Source: Sarcocystis neurona (taxonomy: Eukaryota; Apicomplexa; Conoidasida; Eucoccidiorida; Sarcocystidae). From it: a stretch of DNA of 64,000 nucleotides. The DNA lies in contig KL647296.1 in the NCBI GenBank assembly GCA_000727475.1, forward strand, positions 1,098,865 to 1,162,864. The letters are read 5' to 3'. The notes under the pieces were generated by a model. It was given only the letters and a program-made list of their open reading frames with translations, did no database searches and had not been told where the DNA came from. The first letter of the stretch is position 1; each line of letters begins with the position of its first letter. A program made the translations under genes and the position numbers. Below, in pieces: positions 1 to 12,000 of this stretch.

Positions 1-561
1 CATGCTAACGTACACCAACAAAGAAGTTTTCATGTGCACAGTTGCGAGTAACTACGCATGGAGAAGTAGATCTCACACAGACAAGACGAGACATCACATC
101 GAGGTACTATCGATACAAAGTCTAGAGATCTACGGCAAACCGTACAGCGAAAGCCAGTTCTTCCGTATCAAAAGAGACTCCAATTTTGTCAGTTGCATGT
201 TGCGTGTGCCAGGAGGCGACGCCGCGCTCTTTTCGCGGTCAAACATGCGCTGGTAGTGCGGTCTCCTGCACAGTTCACCATACTGTGCGGCTCGCCAATG
301 ATACCAGACAAACCATGATACATTGCCTGAAGGAGGATGGATCTGCCTGAGTGTGGCAGATTTCGTAGACAATAGGCAAAGCGCAGAAAGCCGGCAACGT
401 GGACAGTTGCACTCCAGTGTGCGTCACATGTGTGTGGCCCCAGAGGATCGGTCCGTCTGAGAACTGAAATGGGAGTTTTGTCTCCCTTTGGACGCATATC
501 TATAGTGTGGGGCACAGAAAACACTGTTTGATTCCTTCCTTCATTCGACGTCTGGATTCAG

Positions 562-1671
562 TATTGAAGCCGTGAGGGAAAGACGGACTAGTAATCCACC
601 AGCGCACCGTCGCATCTGTCGTAAGTGCTACCGTGGCACGCGGAACCCCCTTCTGTGGACAACCTACTTTTTACATTCTGTAGAGGACAGATTTATCAGA
701 AATAGAAACATGCATGGAACCGTTAGGATGTTCATTCTTTCGGGGACACTTCATCAGAAGGACACGTGTCCGCCAGTTTCTGCCGGTGAGTGGGCACGGC
801 GAAAGTGCACCCTTCGTTGTGTGCTTGAGGCCCCGACAGCCAGTGGGCTGATAATGGTCATCAGATAAAGGACGGAGAGCACACGAACCGAGAAAACTTA
901 CTAGTAAAAGTTACACGACCGACAGCGTGAATGTAAACGGGTTTTCTTGCGCATACAGACACCACGCATATGGTGGGCACTGTGGTGTGACTGTCCGTAA
1001 AAATACAAAGGAATAGATATTTATATGTCCGCATCCGTATGTTCGAATGTGCTCACATTTTGGCACACCGACGTGACCTGTCTAGACTGTGGATAGGACG
1101 TGCACAAGACCAAACATCTGGATGGGTCCAGACAAGGTTTTCCTGCTGAAGCGCACAACAGGTGCTCACCAGGCAGCGAAAGCATTGACCTCGAAACACC
1201 CCTGCTGCTTCGTGACCCTAGCGTATCGGAAACGTGAGTTCACGCCTCATGTGCAGCATTTAGTGTTCGATTGCTCAGTACGAGCCCTGAAACCTAGGAT
1301 CGTGAGGTACAGGTACGCCAGTGGGCAGGAACGGTGTCTGATCATAGTGCCTGTACAATGGGCTGTCAGGACAAACGCAGTAAGCTGAAGAAGGCAACCG
1401 CCGACGAGGAAGGAGGCAGCATGCTGGCAAAGTAAAGATGAGCTTGTGCGGGCCCAACATTGTTGATGCCGGTTTTTTTAAGATCAGCAGCTTCCTAGGG
1501 CAGCACACTACCAGTCTGCGGTTGTCGGCGTTGAGGTCCGATGAGGAAGAGACTAAGTCGAAGCCTTCATTTAGTCGGCACAACTATGCAGGAGCGCTCT
1601 GGGCGCCCTGGCTTAATTTCCGCAAGCGTAGCAACAGAATGCCTGCGTTGCCTGCGACATCCCAAAAATAA
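562..1671 (+). CDS. Unrecognised multi-exon gene, 3' part
   Basis: No family is recognised. Five exons join in phase: 562-620, 684-785, 865-932, 1173-1233 and 1499-1671, ending in TAA. Donors are good (GTAAGT at 621, GTGAGT at 786, GTAAAC at 933, GTGAGT at 1234), and acceptors at 561, 683 and 1498 follow pyrimidine-rich stretches. The first exon starts in mid-codon, so the 5' end lies upstream, probably outside the window. The visible 154-codon part is basic, with no obvious membrane segment. The last exon carries an acidic patch (DEEE) followed by Arg/Lys-rich sequence, suggesting a nuclear or ribonucleoprotein role, but that is a guess. Introns of 63, 79, 239 and 265 bases are short compared with the kilobase introns elsewhere. 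The next gene, on the minus strand, ends 160 bases away, so the two are convergent. The consistent phases are the main support. Confidence 0.4.
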
Positions 1672-1831
1672 CTGTCAGTCTCCCAACGGTCGGCGGTGAA
1701 CCGGCGGGAAGCAAAGCACCAGACCGTAACTCGCTGTATTTGATGAAAGAACTACCGTGATTGTACGCACGGAACAATCGGCGTGCCTCGTAGCAAGCGC
1801 CCGCTTGGTTAAGAGCAGTAGGAGATACTGC

Positions 1832-2488
1832 TCAAATTTCAAACAAAGCGTCATACGCAGGCTTTGTGGCGGAGCGGTTCCTCCATCCGCGACACAGTAG
1901 CTCTTGAACACTGTACGCGTACCAACCAGCAGACCGGTTTCTCCCTACCGGGCTAATAATGAATAAATATGACTGCCGGTTGTTTTCGTAGAAGGCAAAC
2001 GTCCGGCACAGTATCTCTGTGCTCCGGGTCTCCATTTCCACAGCAAATCCTTTAAGTCGAAGCAGGAAAAGTCCAGTGATCTCTGCAATGCTCCACCGAT
2101 ATTAGAGAGTTTGTACCCGCGGAAACATGTCCCACCGCGGACGCAGTCCGTTTCGCACGTGTACTTCCGCCGCTGTTTGCTGCGGGAAAGCACTCCGAAG
2201 ACTTATCCGACGGAATGCGCGGATACAGCTGATCTCAAGTAAAACTACAGGGACACAGGCGGAGAATCAGACGCAACCACATTACACTACACAGGGAAAA
2301 CGCCTTCGTCACGGGCTCGGCAGTCGGATAATGCGTCCGTGTAGGCCAGGAGGCGAGGCCGCGCATGGAATGACGTGAACGCGCCGGGCGTACTATTTTG
2401 TATGTAGCTTTCAGTACGGGTGATTACGTACCTGTGCACATCGGTTTCATGTCAAGCGGTAGTCGCTTACTTGCTGTCGAACCACCAT
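1832..2488 (-). CDS. Small unrecognised gene, three exons
   Basis: The model has exons 2488-2471 (ATG, six codons, donor GTAAGC), 2082-1949 (donor GTAGGG) and 1910-1832 (stop TGA). Phases agree at both junctions and give 76 residues. The start ATG sits in a good context (AGCAATGG). The protein has a hydrophobic and acidic middle (motif DLKDLLWKW) and a basic C-terminal part. There is no signal peptide, and the family is unknown. The gene converges on the plus-strand gene ending at 1671. The 18-base first exon is the weakest part, and the true start could be elsewhere. The two downstream exons are more convincing because both are open, use proper splice borders and end together. Confidence 0.38.
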
Positions 2489-5400
2489 TGCTTTAGACGA
2501 CGGCCAGACGTGTGGGAAGACTTTCTGCCCACATGAGGAATCTGCAATATGATGCACTGGGCACTTCCGATCATACAAATTTGGCACAACACACATACGT
2601 CAACGCGACCTCGGTTGGCTCTCTGCTTCACGCACGTAGTTCACCGCGGAGCACTTTTGAATCTATGTGTATGCCGATTTTCTTGGAGACTTGGCAGAAA
2701 GAAGTGAAAGCGTAAGAGTTTGTATCCTTGTATCAGCCTTCTTCTGGATAACATATTTTTTGTTCAGAGGTTGTTGTGGCCTGTGCATGTACACAAAAAA
2801 ACTGGTCATTTTTGAAGTACCGACTTCGTAATTCCCGAGGTGACTTGCCACTGCTACGAGCGCTGACATTCCGCGCAGAAGACTTTGTACCAGTCACAGG
2901 CAATGTAATGTTACAGAGTACAAGTAGAATATGATTTTATCACGAGGTTTTATGTAGGAGTCTGCTGTGGTGTACGCAGCGCGTACTTCTCCGTTATTAA
3001 GGGTGCAAAAACTTCTGACTACGATGAAACTGCCAATAACACCTGGTGCTATTAGTCGTGGAGGTCAAGCTTGGAGTATGAAAACTCCCAATTGGTCGGT
3101 GACTGCTGTCACAGAATGTCAAGAATGCTGTACACGGTCCTCCTCAAAAACAAGCTCGTACCAGGCCGCCGTAGCGCTCTCGTGTACACATCAGGAGAAA
3201 ATTAGGAGAGCCGCAGCATGTTGAACATTTTTTCGACACTGGTGCTTCTTGTGATGTACTGGAAATTCGGACAGTCGCACGTTCACAATTTAGAATGTAC
3301 CTCTTTTCGTTCGGCAGCATTAAGCAGCAATGCAAGCGCCTTCTTTCCCATGCCACTCGACTTCCTTATCGGCAGCACCAGGTTCGTTATAACTGTAGCA
3401 CTCTATCCACGCTGCAGTATAAACGTAATACAATTGGCTTTTCGTCTGCAAAGGCGGAACACGCTGGGCGCCTGCTGAATAAGTCTCCCACTTCCGTGAC
3501 ACGGGGCAAGATATACCAGATGGTGGGCGGTACGGATTTGGGTCGTTAAAGAGACATGAAAGCTGTCTTTAGGATCTCCACCCTGCACCATCCTAGGTTT
3601 CCTCCGTAATGTCTCGGTCGACAGATTCAAAGTGTCGGTGCCGTTTTTCTGCTCCTTGGGTCCACTATTGGAACCGGTTTGGCTGAAGATGTTGCTGCGT
3701 CACCGCGTCGTGAAGTCATTATGTACGCAGAAGAATAAGCCTGTCAGTTGAAAAGGTTCATCATGTTTTAAGCGAAAAACCGACCTTTTTCATATAGTCT
3801 CCAGACTCTCAGATATGGAAGTTTTCCCGGATGCCGCACGAAGTGAGTCCGATACCCGCGGCAGAGCAACGAGCGCTTGCTCAACGAAATATACGCGTAG
3901 TACGTGTGGTAGGGCCAGCAGAGAAGATGCGCACGCGCTACTACTATAGACTGTAAACTGACTCTTTCTGCGCAGATGTAGTGCGTCGTGATCTGGCGAC
4001 AGCCGGTATTGGAATATTGTTTCTCAAAAGAAACAGCTGCTGTCGATGTAGACAGGATTGCATTATACAAGACGCTTGCTATAGAATGTGCCCGGTGTAT
4101 GTACTTTACAGCTGGAAATTACAGGGTTCCCTACCTTTCTCCCCTTGCAACAAAGTTCCACGTTTTCGGTTCAATTAATCCGCTTACTGAAGTGTTCGAA
4201 AGAGGAACAACCCGTCTCAACTTGCCCAATTTAGGACTTTCTTTCTTCCACAGTTCCTCATCACCATTCATTCGAGCACCCCCCCCTTCCTACCCCGATT
4301 TTTTCTCGTACGTTCCTCAGTTACATGGAAGCAAGCTTGTGTTTTGTGTGTATGTGTGTGTGTGGCGTCGCCGTCCAAGATATTATTACGTCCCTGGGTC
4401 CAATCCTGAGTGCTTCATCGTTCCGTTGCTTTTTTGGCCCTTTTCTTTCCCATCCACTTGTTTGCACGAACTTTTGTGTGTTTCTGTCACTTCAGCGGTA
4501 GAGCGACTCGGTGCACGACTGTCAGCTGTGGCCTACCCTTATCCTCGCAATAACTCATTCCGGTAACGTGCGTTCGCCAGCAACGTTTCATTATACTTTA
4601 CACGAAGTTATGTTATGTGTCAGTCCCCTACCCTCGTTCACTAGATTTGCCCGAAATTTGGACATGGTTAGGACCTGACACTCCTTAACTACGTTTGCGC
4701 TGAACATGTTAACCGTTGGATGCTGAAACAGGCATGCTCGGAATTCGTTCTTTTGGCGCTTCCTTCTGCGGCAACTGCTCGCTAAGACGCCTGGGATGGC
4801 CTTGCCATCGTCCGCGTTGGTGAAACGCGGCCGTTCTGCAACCTTGCACGATGCTACACTCACTTCGCTGGACTGTGATCTTTCCATTCGTCTGTGTTTC
4901 CCTCAACTCTGATCCTACGCTCACGATAGGGTCGTTTTGACTTAGGCAGCGGTAGAGGTGCACACGCTGAAGTAGAGAGTGTGCTACCATGTGTCAACAT
5001 TTACAACGGGACTGTCTTAGCGTTCACTGCGGCTGCCGACAAATTCCCCGCGTACTCCGAAAAAGCGTGGAGCAGCCGAGCCTGCGCCTCTACGATGACG
5101 AGCAGTGACTCTTGCATGCCGTTATAGACGGACAGTGCTTACACCTACTGCCTGACAGGCTGTACAAGCAGGGGAGAGCAGCAGCTTACTCTAAGTTGCT
5201 GGTGGTTGTCTTGAAGCCCCACCGACGTGAACAAGTAAGATGTATAGCGTGTAACTGGACGTCTGTAACGAACGTTGCCCTACTTCGTACGTGCATCCTC
5301 CAGCTACGAGAAAGTCGTGTCAGTATATGCGATGGGAGAATGCAGGCGCAACTTTCTCGTAGTTTTTCATTCTTCCCATAACAGTTAACATGCGCGACTT

Positions 5401-6067
5401 AGGTGTCTAGGGTTGGAAGCCTCACCGTTCACGATGCCTCTAGCAGCTTAGAATATCTTGCGACTTGCTACTGAGGACGAAAAGCATGCCGTGTGCATTC
5501 GAGGTTCATACATGGAACATGCGCATAGGGCGCTCGTGCTGCGCTGAGGCGCACGTCGTAAGCTACATCAGTGTGTAGTCACTTTTGGTCTGTTCCCCTA
5601 ATGTTTTGTTAGATGTCACATGTGCGTGCACTTCCCGTCCTACGCAGATACTATGAACTATACAAAACACTTGCCTCTTGCCAACCGGCAAAGGAAGTAG
5701 TTTGCAAGTTTACACACATTTGCAGCTTGAAGAGGATGATGCCTGCAGATCTGCTTGCGCTGGCGCAACTTTCTGGCGTTCTGGCGTGTGCTGACAGAAC
5801 TGTATCGTAGCAGTACCACAGCGCGGTGTGCACAATCACTTCTCATGTCGGTTGTTCAATCGGTGGAAGCACAGTGCTGTGGCTCGTACGTTGAATTTCA
5901 CCTGGAGACAAGGTGTCGATCGTCTCTCAATGCATCCTTCGACTGCAGAAGTCATCCAGGAACACACTTCGTTGTGTTGCTCGCCCTCAAGTCCGCCGCC
6001 CGCCATGAACATAGTAAGGTTTTAATTGTCGCTTGAAAATGGTTTCAGATTCGCAGACGACGGCACT
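2489..6067. other. Mostly non-coding stretch with weak exon candidates
   Basis: No gene model could be closed here. Candidates seen: a plus exon 2496-2715 after the acceptor ATTGCTTTAG, ending in a stop; a plus ORF 3988-4566 of 192 codons whose first 75 residues look protein-like and whose remainder is low complexity; a minus start 4887-4864 (eight codons then GTGAGT); and a plus segment 5176-5235 flanked by AG and GTAAGA. None can be linked in phase with confidence. Confidence 0.3.
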
Positions 6068-9000
6068 ATGGCGACGAAGGTGCATAAGCAGCACCAACGA
6101 AGAAAGCCTCTGCCATTACATTCTGTCAAAGGGAGGCAGAAGGCAGAGGTAAGTGCCCACTAATCTATGTCTCAGTTCTCTAGATGTTCTTCATGCTGTA
6201 TCTATTATTAAGTCCCGCGGCACATATATAGGTATCCGCATATGCGATTACACGGAATTCCATCTGTACGTTGACTTGTTCTTCTATACTGGCATACCAG
6301 CACATTCATACGTGTATACATCATCTTGTCCGTGCAGTCTCGGTACAAGTATTTTAACTTGATTACTTACACTATGTACGAAGGACAGGTCCCTCTGTAG
6401 AAGACCTGAACAGTGTGGGACGCTGTGTGTGTTCTGTGTGCACACAAGAACAACTACGAGCGCGTAGTTTTTCCTACACGTGGGAGGTAGGAAGAGTGGA
6501 GGAGATCCTTGACACCTGACGACGTAGGTCAAACCTGTTCTAGGTGGTGCCGCCTTCACACGTGACTTTGATGGTGGACGACCTTCCCCCAGTAACCAGC
6601 TACACGGTTTTGCAAACACTTGAGTAACAGGACTCTGTTTGAGTATATACAGCGGCCTTTACTTCCCACATAACGCGTTCTTAAATAGATGACTTTGTTC
6701 ACCGTCTACCGTAAGTAAAGAGTGAGTACTGTTTAAGCTTCTAACTCTGGGTGTACGGGGAACAAGAACTTATTTTATGCGGAAAATTCCTCCAAGAGAG
6801 ACACATTCGCATTTCGTACCGACGTACGTTAGTTAGCGCTAGATGAAATGCATAACCTCAAGCTTCAGGCACACATTACCGCAGGGTCCAGGTTCCTTAA
6901 AAAAATAAGATACTGCACAGACCGTGGTTTCAAAGCGTTTGAACCTGAATGATGGACAACGAGAATAATTCTGGTCCACGTCTTTCCTTGCATTGTAGTG
7001 CAAAAGTAGTCTACCGAGGTGGCGATTTTCCTGCTGCTGTGTTTTTGCTGTAGAGCGGAACAGTGATTGCCGAACGTCTTACCTCAAGCATAATTTAATA
7101 CGCAGTTTACGGAAAAGCCGTCTAGATTAGTTTCCGGCCTCTTGCCTGTCACTGCTGGCCCCATTCTATATGTCAACTGCAGAACCCATAATAAAGCGTG
7201 CAGGTGCATGTTTGTTCCGATACACACGACCACCACTGAATCGCATATGCACCCGCGCACGTCACTGTCGTAGGCCCGCAGACCGATGTGGACAAACGTG
7301 CCTGTAATACGGATCAAGACGCGGTCTCGCTGGGAAGTGTATTTGTGTGCACCTGCAGGAAGTTTTCTTTTTTGTATGGATTTCCAAGAAACGTCGGACG
7401 TTTCCTACTTGTTATAACAAAAAGTCTCTCATGTCTTTGTCCTCCTTGGAGCTCCTTGGGCTCACGTGCTAAAAAATCGTGAGGAGGGGTCGTAAACACA
7501 TATAAACAAATCACACACATACACACACACACATACACACACATATATACATACGTGCACATATAACTATTTATCTATATAATATGATGTGAGCGCGTCA
7601 GTGTGGCGTCAGAACGTGTGCTAAAAAAAATACAGGGTGTGCGTGTGCACTCTTGCAGATTCTAGGAGTTTAGATGAAGAAGGACTTTCTGCCTGACGCT
7701 GGTTGTAAAGCGGCGATTAGCTGCTCCAGTGAAAGAACATTCTTCTGCACTTCCTAGAAAGGCCTTTTCTTCAACATATGTTCCCATGTTCTCAAGCATT
7801 CACATTTGGCGGTACATAGACGCATTTACCGTTTTCAAGTATATTGGACTTCGTGAAAACTCACCTCCTGTGGACTCGGAAAAAGTGAGCGCACACATTA
7901 GCATGCATACGGCAGAAGCCAGGCAGAATCTTATGTATGAAAACAACTGGTAAAAGACAGCGCAGGTCCGCGCGTGCGCCTCTTCGGTTGTTTGTGCGGC
8001 CTGCGTGACTTTTTACTTCTGATTTGTGTCTTCATGAGTTATTTCCTACGCCTGCGCCACAGGTCGTTGTTCTCCACACAAGCTTGGGCACTTTGCCCAA
8101 ACTTTTTTTCTCGTCACGACGGGCTATCCATCTCTTGCTCTGCAAAGATGTCAATTTCTTCCTCATCGACTGCAATGCAGATCTAGGCCCAGGTAAGTGT
8201 CCACAGCCTTCAAATCCACACCGCGCACCTGCGCCTCAAAACGGTACGTGGGGAAGAGCGGGTGATGCCCAGAGCAGTCCTAGATCGTTCGTCTGGTGGA
8301 GCCAACAGTAGAGGTAGGAGCAGCCGGAGGCATAGAGCCGGTCGCAGTTCTAGTCGTGTTAGTAATGGTGACCGTCGTCGCCGTCGTAGCAGTGATTATA
8401 TAAAGTAGTAGAGGTGGCGTTGACTGCTACCAGTGTGGTGTGGATACCAGGAGAACAAGTAGGGATAGTGCTAGTGGTTTTGGAAGATAGAAATGACCGT
8501 ATGGAGCGTAGTAACAGGGGTATGCCGCCTTCAGCAGAGTGATAGTGTCTCCCGTAGCAGAACCAGTGGTTCCGCACTTTTCTACTGGAAGTGTCTGTGT
8601 TCAGAGCACAAGCGTTGGCAGACTGATACCGCACTGCACTCGCGCTGTTAAATATGGTAGTTGACGAGTTGATGCCTTTTGGCGTGATTCACGCTGCCAA
8701 TCAAAGCGAAAATCTCTCAGTCAGAGTCTTAATAAATTCTATGCATGTAAAGCTAATCACATGCAACAAAAGTGTACAGTGTACATGCATGTATCGACGT
8801 ACACGTGTTTGTGTGTGTGTGTGTGTGTGTGTGTCGCATTGCGGGTACGCACATATGTGTAAATTTACAATTGTTTTGAGCAAATTCCTTGTTTGAAACT
8901 CTATTACCAGAGACTATTTGTCGTGCCCAACGAGCGGTGCACACCTGTCTTAACACATGTCCGTGTATTTGTTTCACAAAAACGCGCGAGTACACACCCG

Positions 9001-12000
9001 TGTGTGCATCCACCAGCAGGCCTTCACTCGCGATGGTCTGAGGTGTACGGACGTGCAGCAGGTACTGACATGGTTGTTCCGGACCGTACGAGCACACACT
9101 GTGTTTTCCGCGTTTGAGGGGCCCAGTAGGAAGATGGAAATTACCACCTCTCGCCGAAAAGGTTCCGTGTTACATTTTTCTGTCCACTACTTTGGGCCTG
9201 GCACAAACTTACATACGAACGAATCTGTATTCCGAGGCAATCCTGGTTAGTTTGAATACCAACAAACTTCTGTAATACACAGTAGTTCCTAATAAACAAC
9301 CACCGTTGCGTACAGGCCTTCCAGATCGATGCATCATCGACCAATGGATGAAATGGCGGCTGCTGCCACTCGATACGGATCCGCTCCGCTCACGTCTGCG
9401 TAGGACCCTTCTGCCTTGCATATTCAATGAGGGCATCGAAGGATCATTATTTGTTCTAAGTTCCGAAGCGACTTGAGCTGAGTGTTTGCGCCGGGCAGTC
9501 CACGGCTTTGTAGAGCACAGAGATATCGGTACAAACTCTTGCTACCTACTTAGAAATGCCGAGGATACGGGCTGCTTGGATTGGAGGATACCGGACTGAA
9601 AGACGACGCAGTACAACACCTCAAGTACTGATAAGGGGTCTTAGGCGCGTACCGCTGAAAATACTGAGAAGGGGAGTTCGTGCTTTAAATCCAAGCAGCT
9701 GCGTGGAACACTAGGATAAAGTCCTTTCGCACAAGCAGACGTCGAAAGTATTCAGAAGGGTAGCTGCCTTCACCTGTGTCGCTTGTGCAAGTTGGTAAGG
9801 TGCACGTAAACCTGTGGATACGCACCCAGTTGTAGATGTATGTGCACGCATATGAACTGACAATCATGGACTCACAAGCAGGTTGTCGCGACTTAGGTGA
9901 ATGAAGCCTGCCTTTCTGCGTTTCTCGATAAGCTCTTTATACGCATACAAACGTCAAGCCTGTTCTCTGGATCAAACACACGATTGCTGTCGTCTTTTCC
10001 TCTCCAACTCATACGTGAGAACTCTCCTCAGAACGCCACCCGTTTGTGCCTGCTTTTGCTCCGCTTATGGGAAGCTTTGGTTCCTCTCCAAGAATGTGCC
10101 ACCGTGTACATGTTCACGATATTCAAACATGCAGGGCTGACGACGTGTTTCAGGGTACTTATCGATGTAATAAAAAGTGAAAGCGTGTGAAAGCCATTGA
10201 GAATCGTGCCGACAGGAGTAACGTCCCCTGCGAGCTGGTCTTCTCGGCAAATGTGAATGAACGGATGAGCGGATGCTTCTGGATCCACTAGAGACAGCGT
10301 GTGATTCCCAGAATCACAGGATGAAGTGTTTGCTCATCCTTCTTGGTCTATCCTATGTACAACGCGGAATAAGCGTACTTGCCAACCAGACCGTAGAGAT
10401 CTTCTTACCTTGGTGTTGCTCTACAGCAGTAGCAGGCACGTACTTACTCATCTCTCCTTCCCTGTCAGCTACCCACGAGAGGAAGTGCTGAAAGAGATAA
10501 CCCAATCCTAGTCGCAACAGATCGTGTCACAGCCCAGCCACCCTACTAAAGAGGGATCCGGTCCTTTCAAAATGGAAGATTTACAAGCGGAACCACAGCT
10601 CCTATTTGTGCAATACCGGCGTAACTTGCACGTGTCAACGGCTATCCTGCCATCTTCTCTCTGCATAAATGATTGACCACCGCGTGAAGGACACTAGCAG
10701 AACACGCTGTCTCGAGCTCGGGGCTAAATGTCGAAAAGTCTTATTGAGACAGTTGATTAGACAACTGTGTCCACGAGTGCACGATGCTCACAGCTGGTCA
10801 GTACTTACAGTATGACCACTGCGTGAGTCATCGTACATGAGATCCTTTCGTCCACCATTGCTAGCTGGTCACTTAAATTTCTGAAGTGCCCTTGCCTTAT
10901 AGATTGGACACAGTGCTGTAAATCTGCAGTGAACCATATACGCTTTGCCATCATTTCAACACGAAATTTCACTACTGGATTCTGTGGTCTTGCCGTATCG
11001 CAGCAAAGATTCCGCAAATTTTGATTGACGGTATTCCCACGGGAGACGATACGCGACTGCTTGAGCTGGAAGAAGAAGGTCTTTTGAGTAAGTCATCCCA
11101 ACCTTCACGTCTTGCACGAGGGTTCACAGTTTTGTGGTTGTCTCTGTGAACAGCATCGGTGCGCCTCAGGCGAAGAATTGTAATTCTGCAGCACGCCGTG
11201 TGCTGCGCTTAGAGATATCCTTCTTCTGGCTTCGAGCGTATCCGGCTTACCTCTGCGGGTTTTACTGTATCCATTGATTCACTCAACGCCGGACACACGT
11301 GACACTGTTTCTGTTGCTCTTGGTGTACAAGCCCAGCCGCTCTCGAATCTTCCATTAAGATCACCGGGAGCAATGTAACAATACGCAAGCCTGTGTGAAA
11401 ACAACGGATACAACAGTTGCCTACCCGTACGTGTGTGTATATATATATGTATATATATATACATATACATATACATACATACATACATGCAGTACCGGAA
11501 GGGGAAATTCTGTAGTCTATAGGAGCTCACTGCACTGGTGGGGTTGCGTACCACAGGTGAACACCTACATAGATTTCTCTCTGGTAAGGCCTTTCCCAAA
11601 TTGCAATTGGCCTCACCCGGGTAGAACAGCCATGAAATACAGAACCGTATAGCGCTCTGCGTTTCACAGACTCCCTATAGTTGGCTTTCCTCGCCTGGCA
11701 CTTTGAAATGAACGCGTGGCTAACATGCTTGTCTTCCGTACCTCCACTTCAATGGAAAAAGGAACACTGGTTAGCATTATCGACGAAATAGTCTTGCGGC
11801 GCGCGTGGCGCGAACATTAGTTTGCATTCTCGATAAAGCAGTCTTGCTGCACGTGTGGAGCGCGGGCTACCATTCCGCCTGTGAGGGTTGCCCTATGCTC
11901 AAACTTTTCTACCTACGTTACCCCAGACGATTTTTTCCGTCGGGAACATTTTGCTACCTTTGCTGAAGACAGCCCATCACTAGGGGTGATTCGGAGAATT

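Noticed and set aside
1..561. Overlapping ORFs at the left edge on both strands
   Set aside because: No splice borders join them to the gene starting at 562, and all are short.
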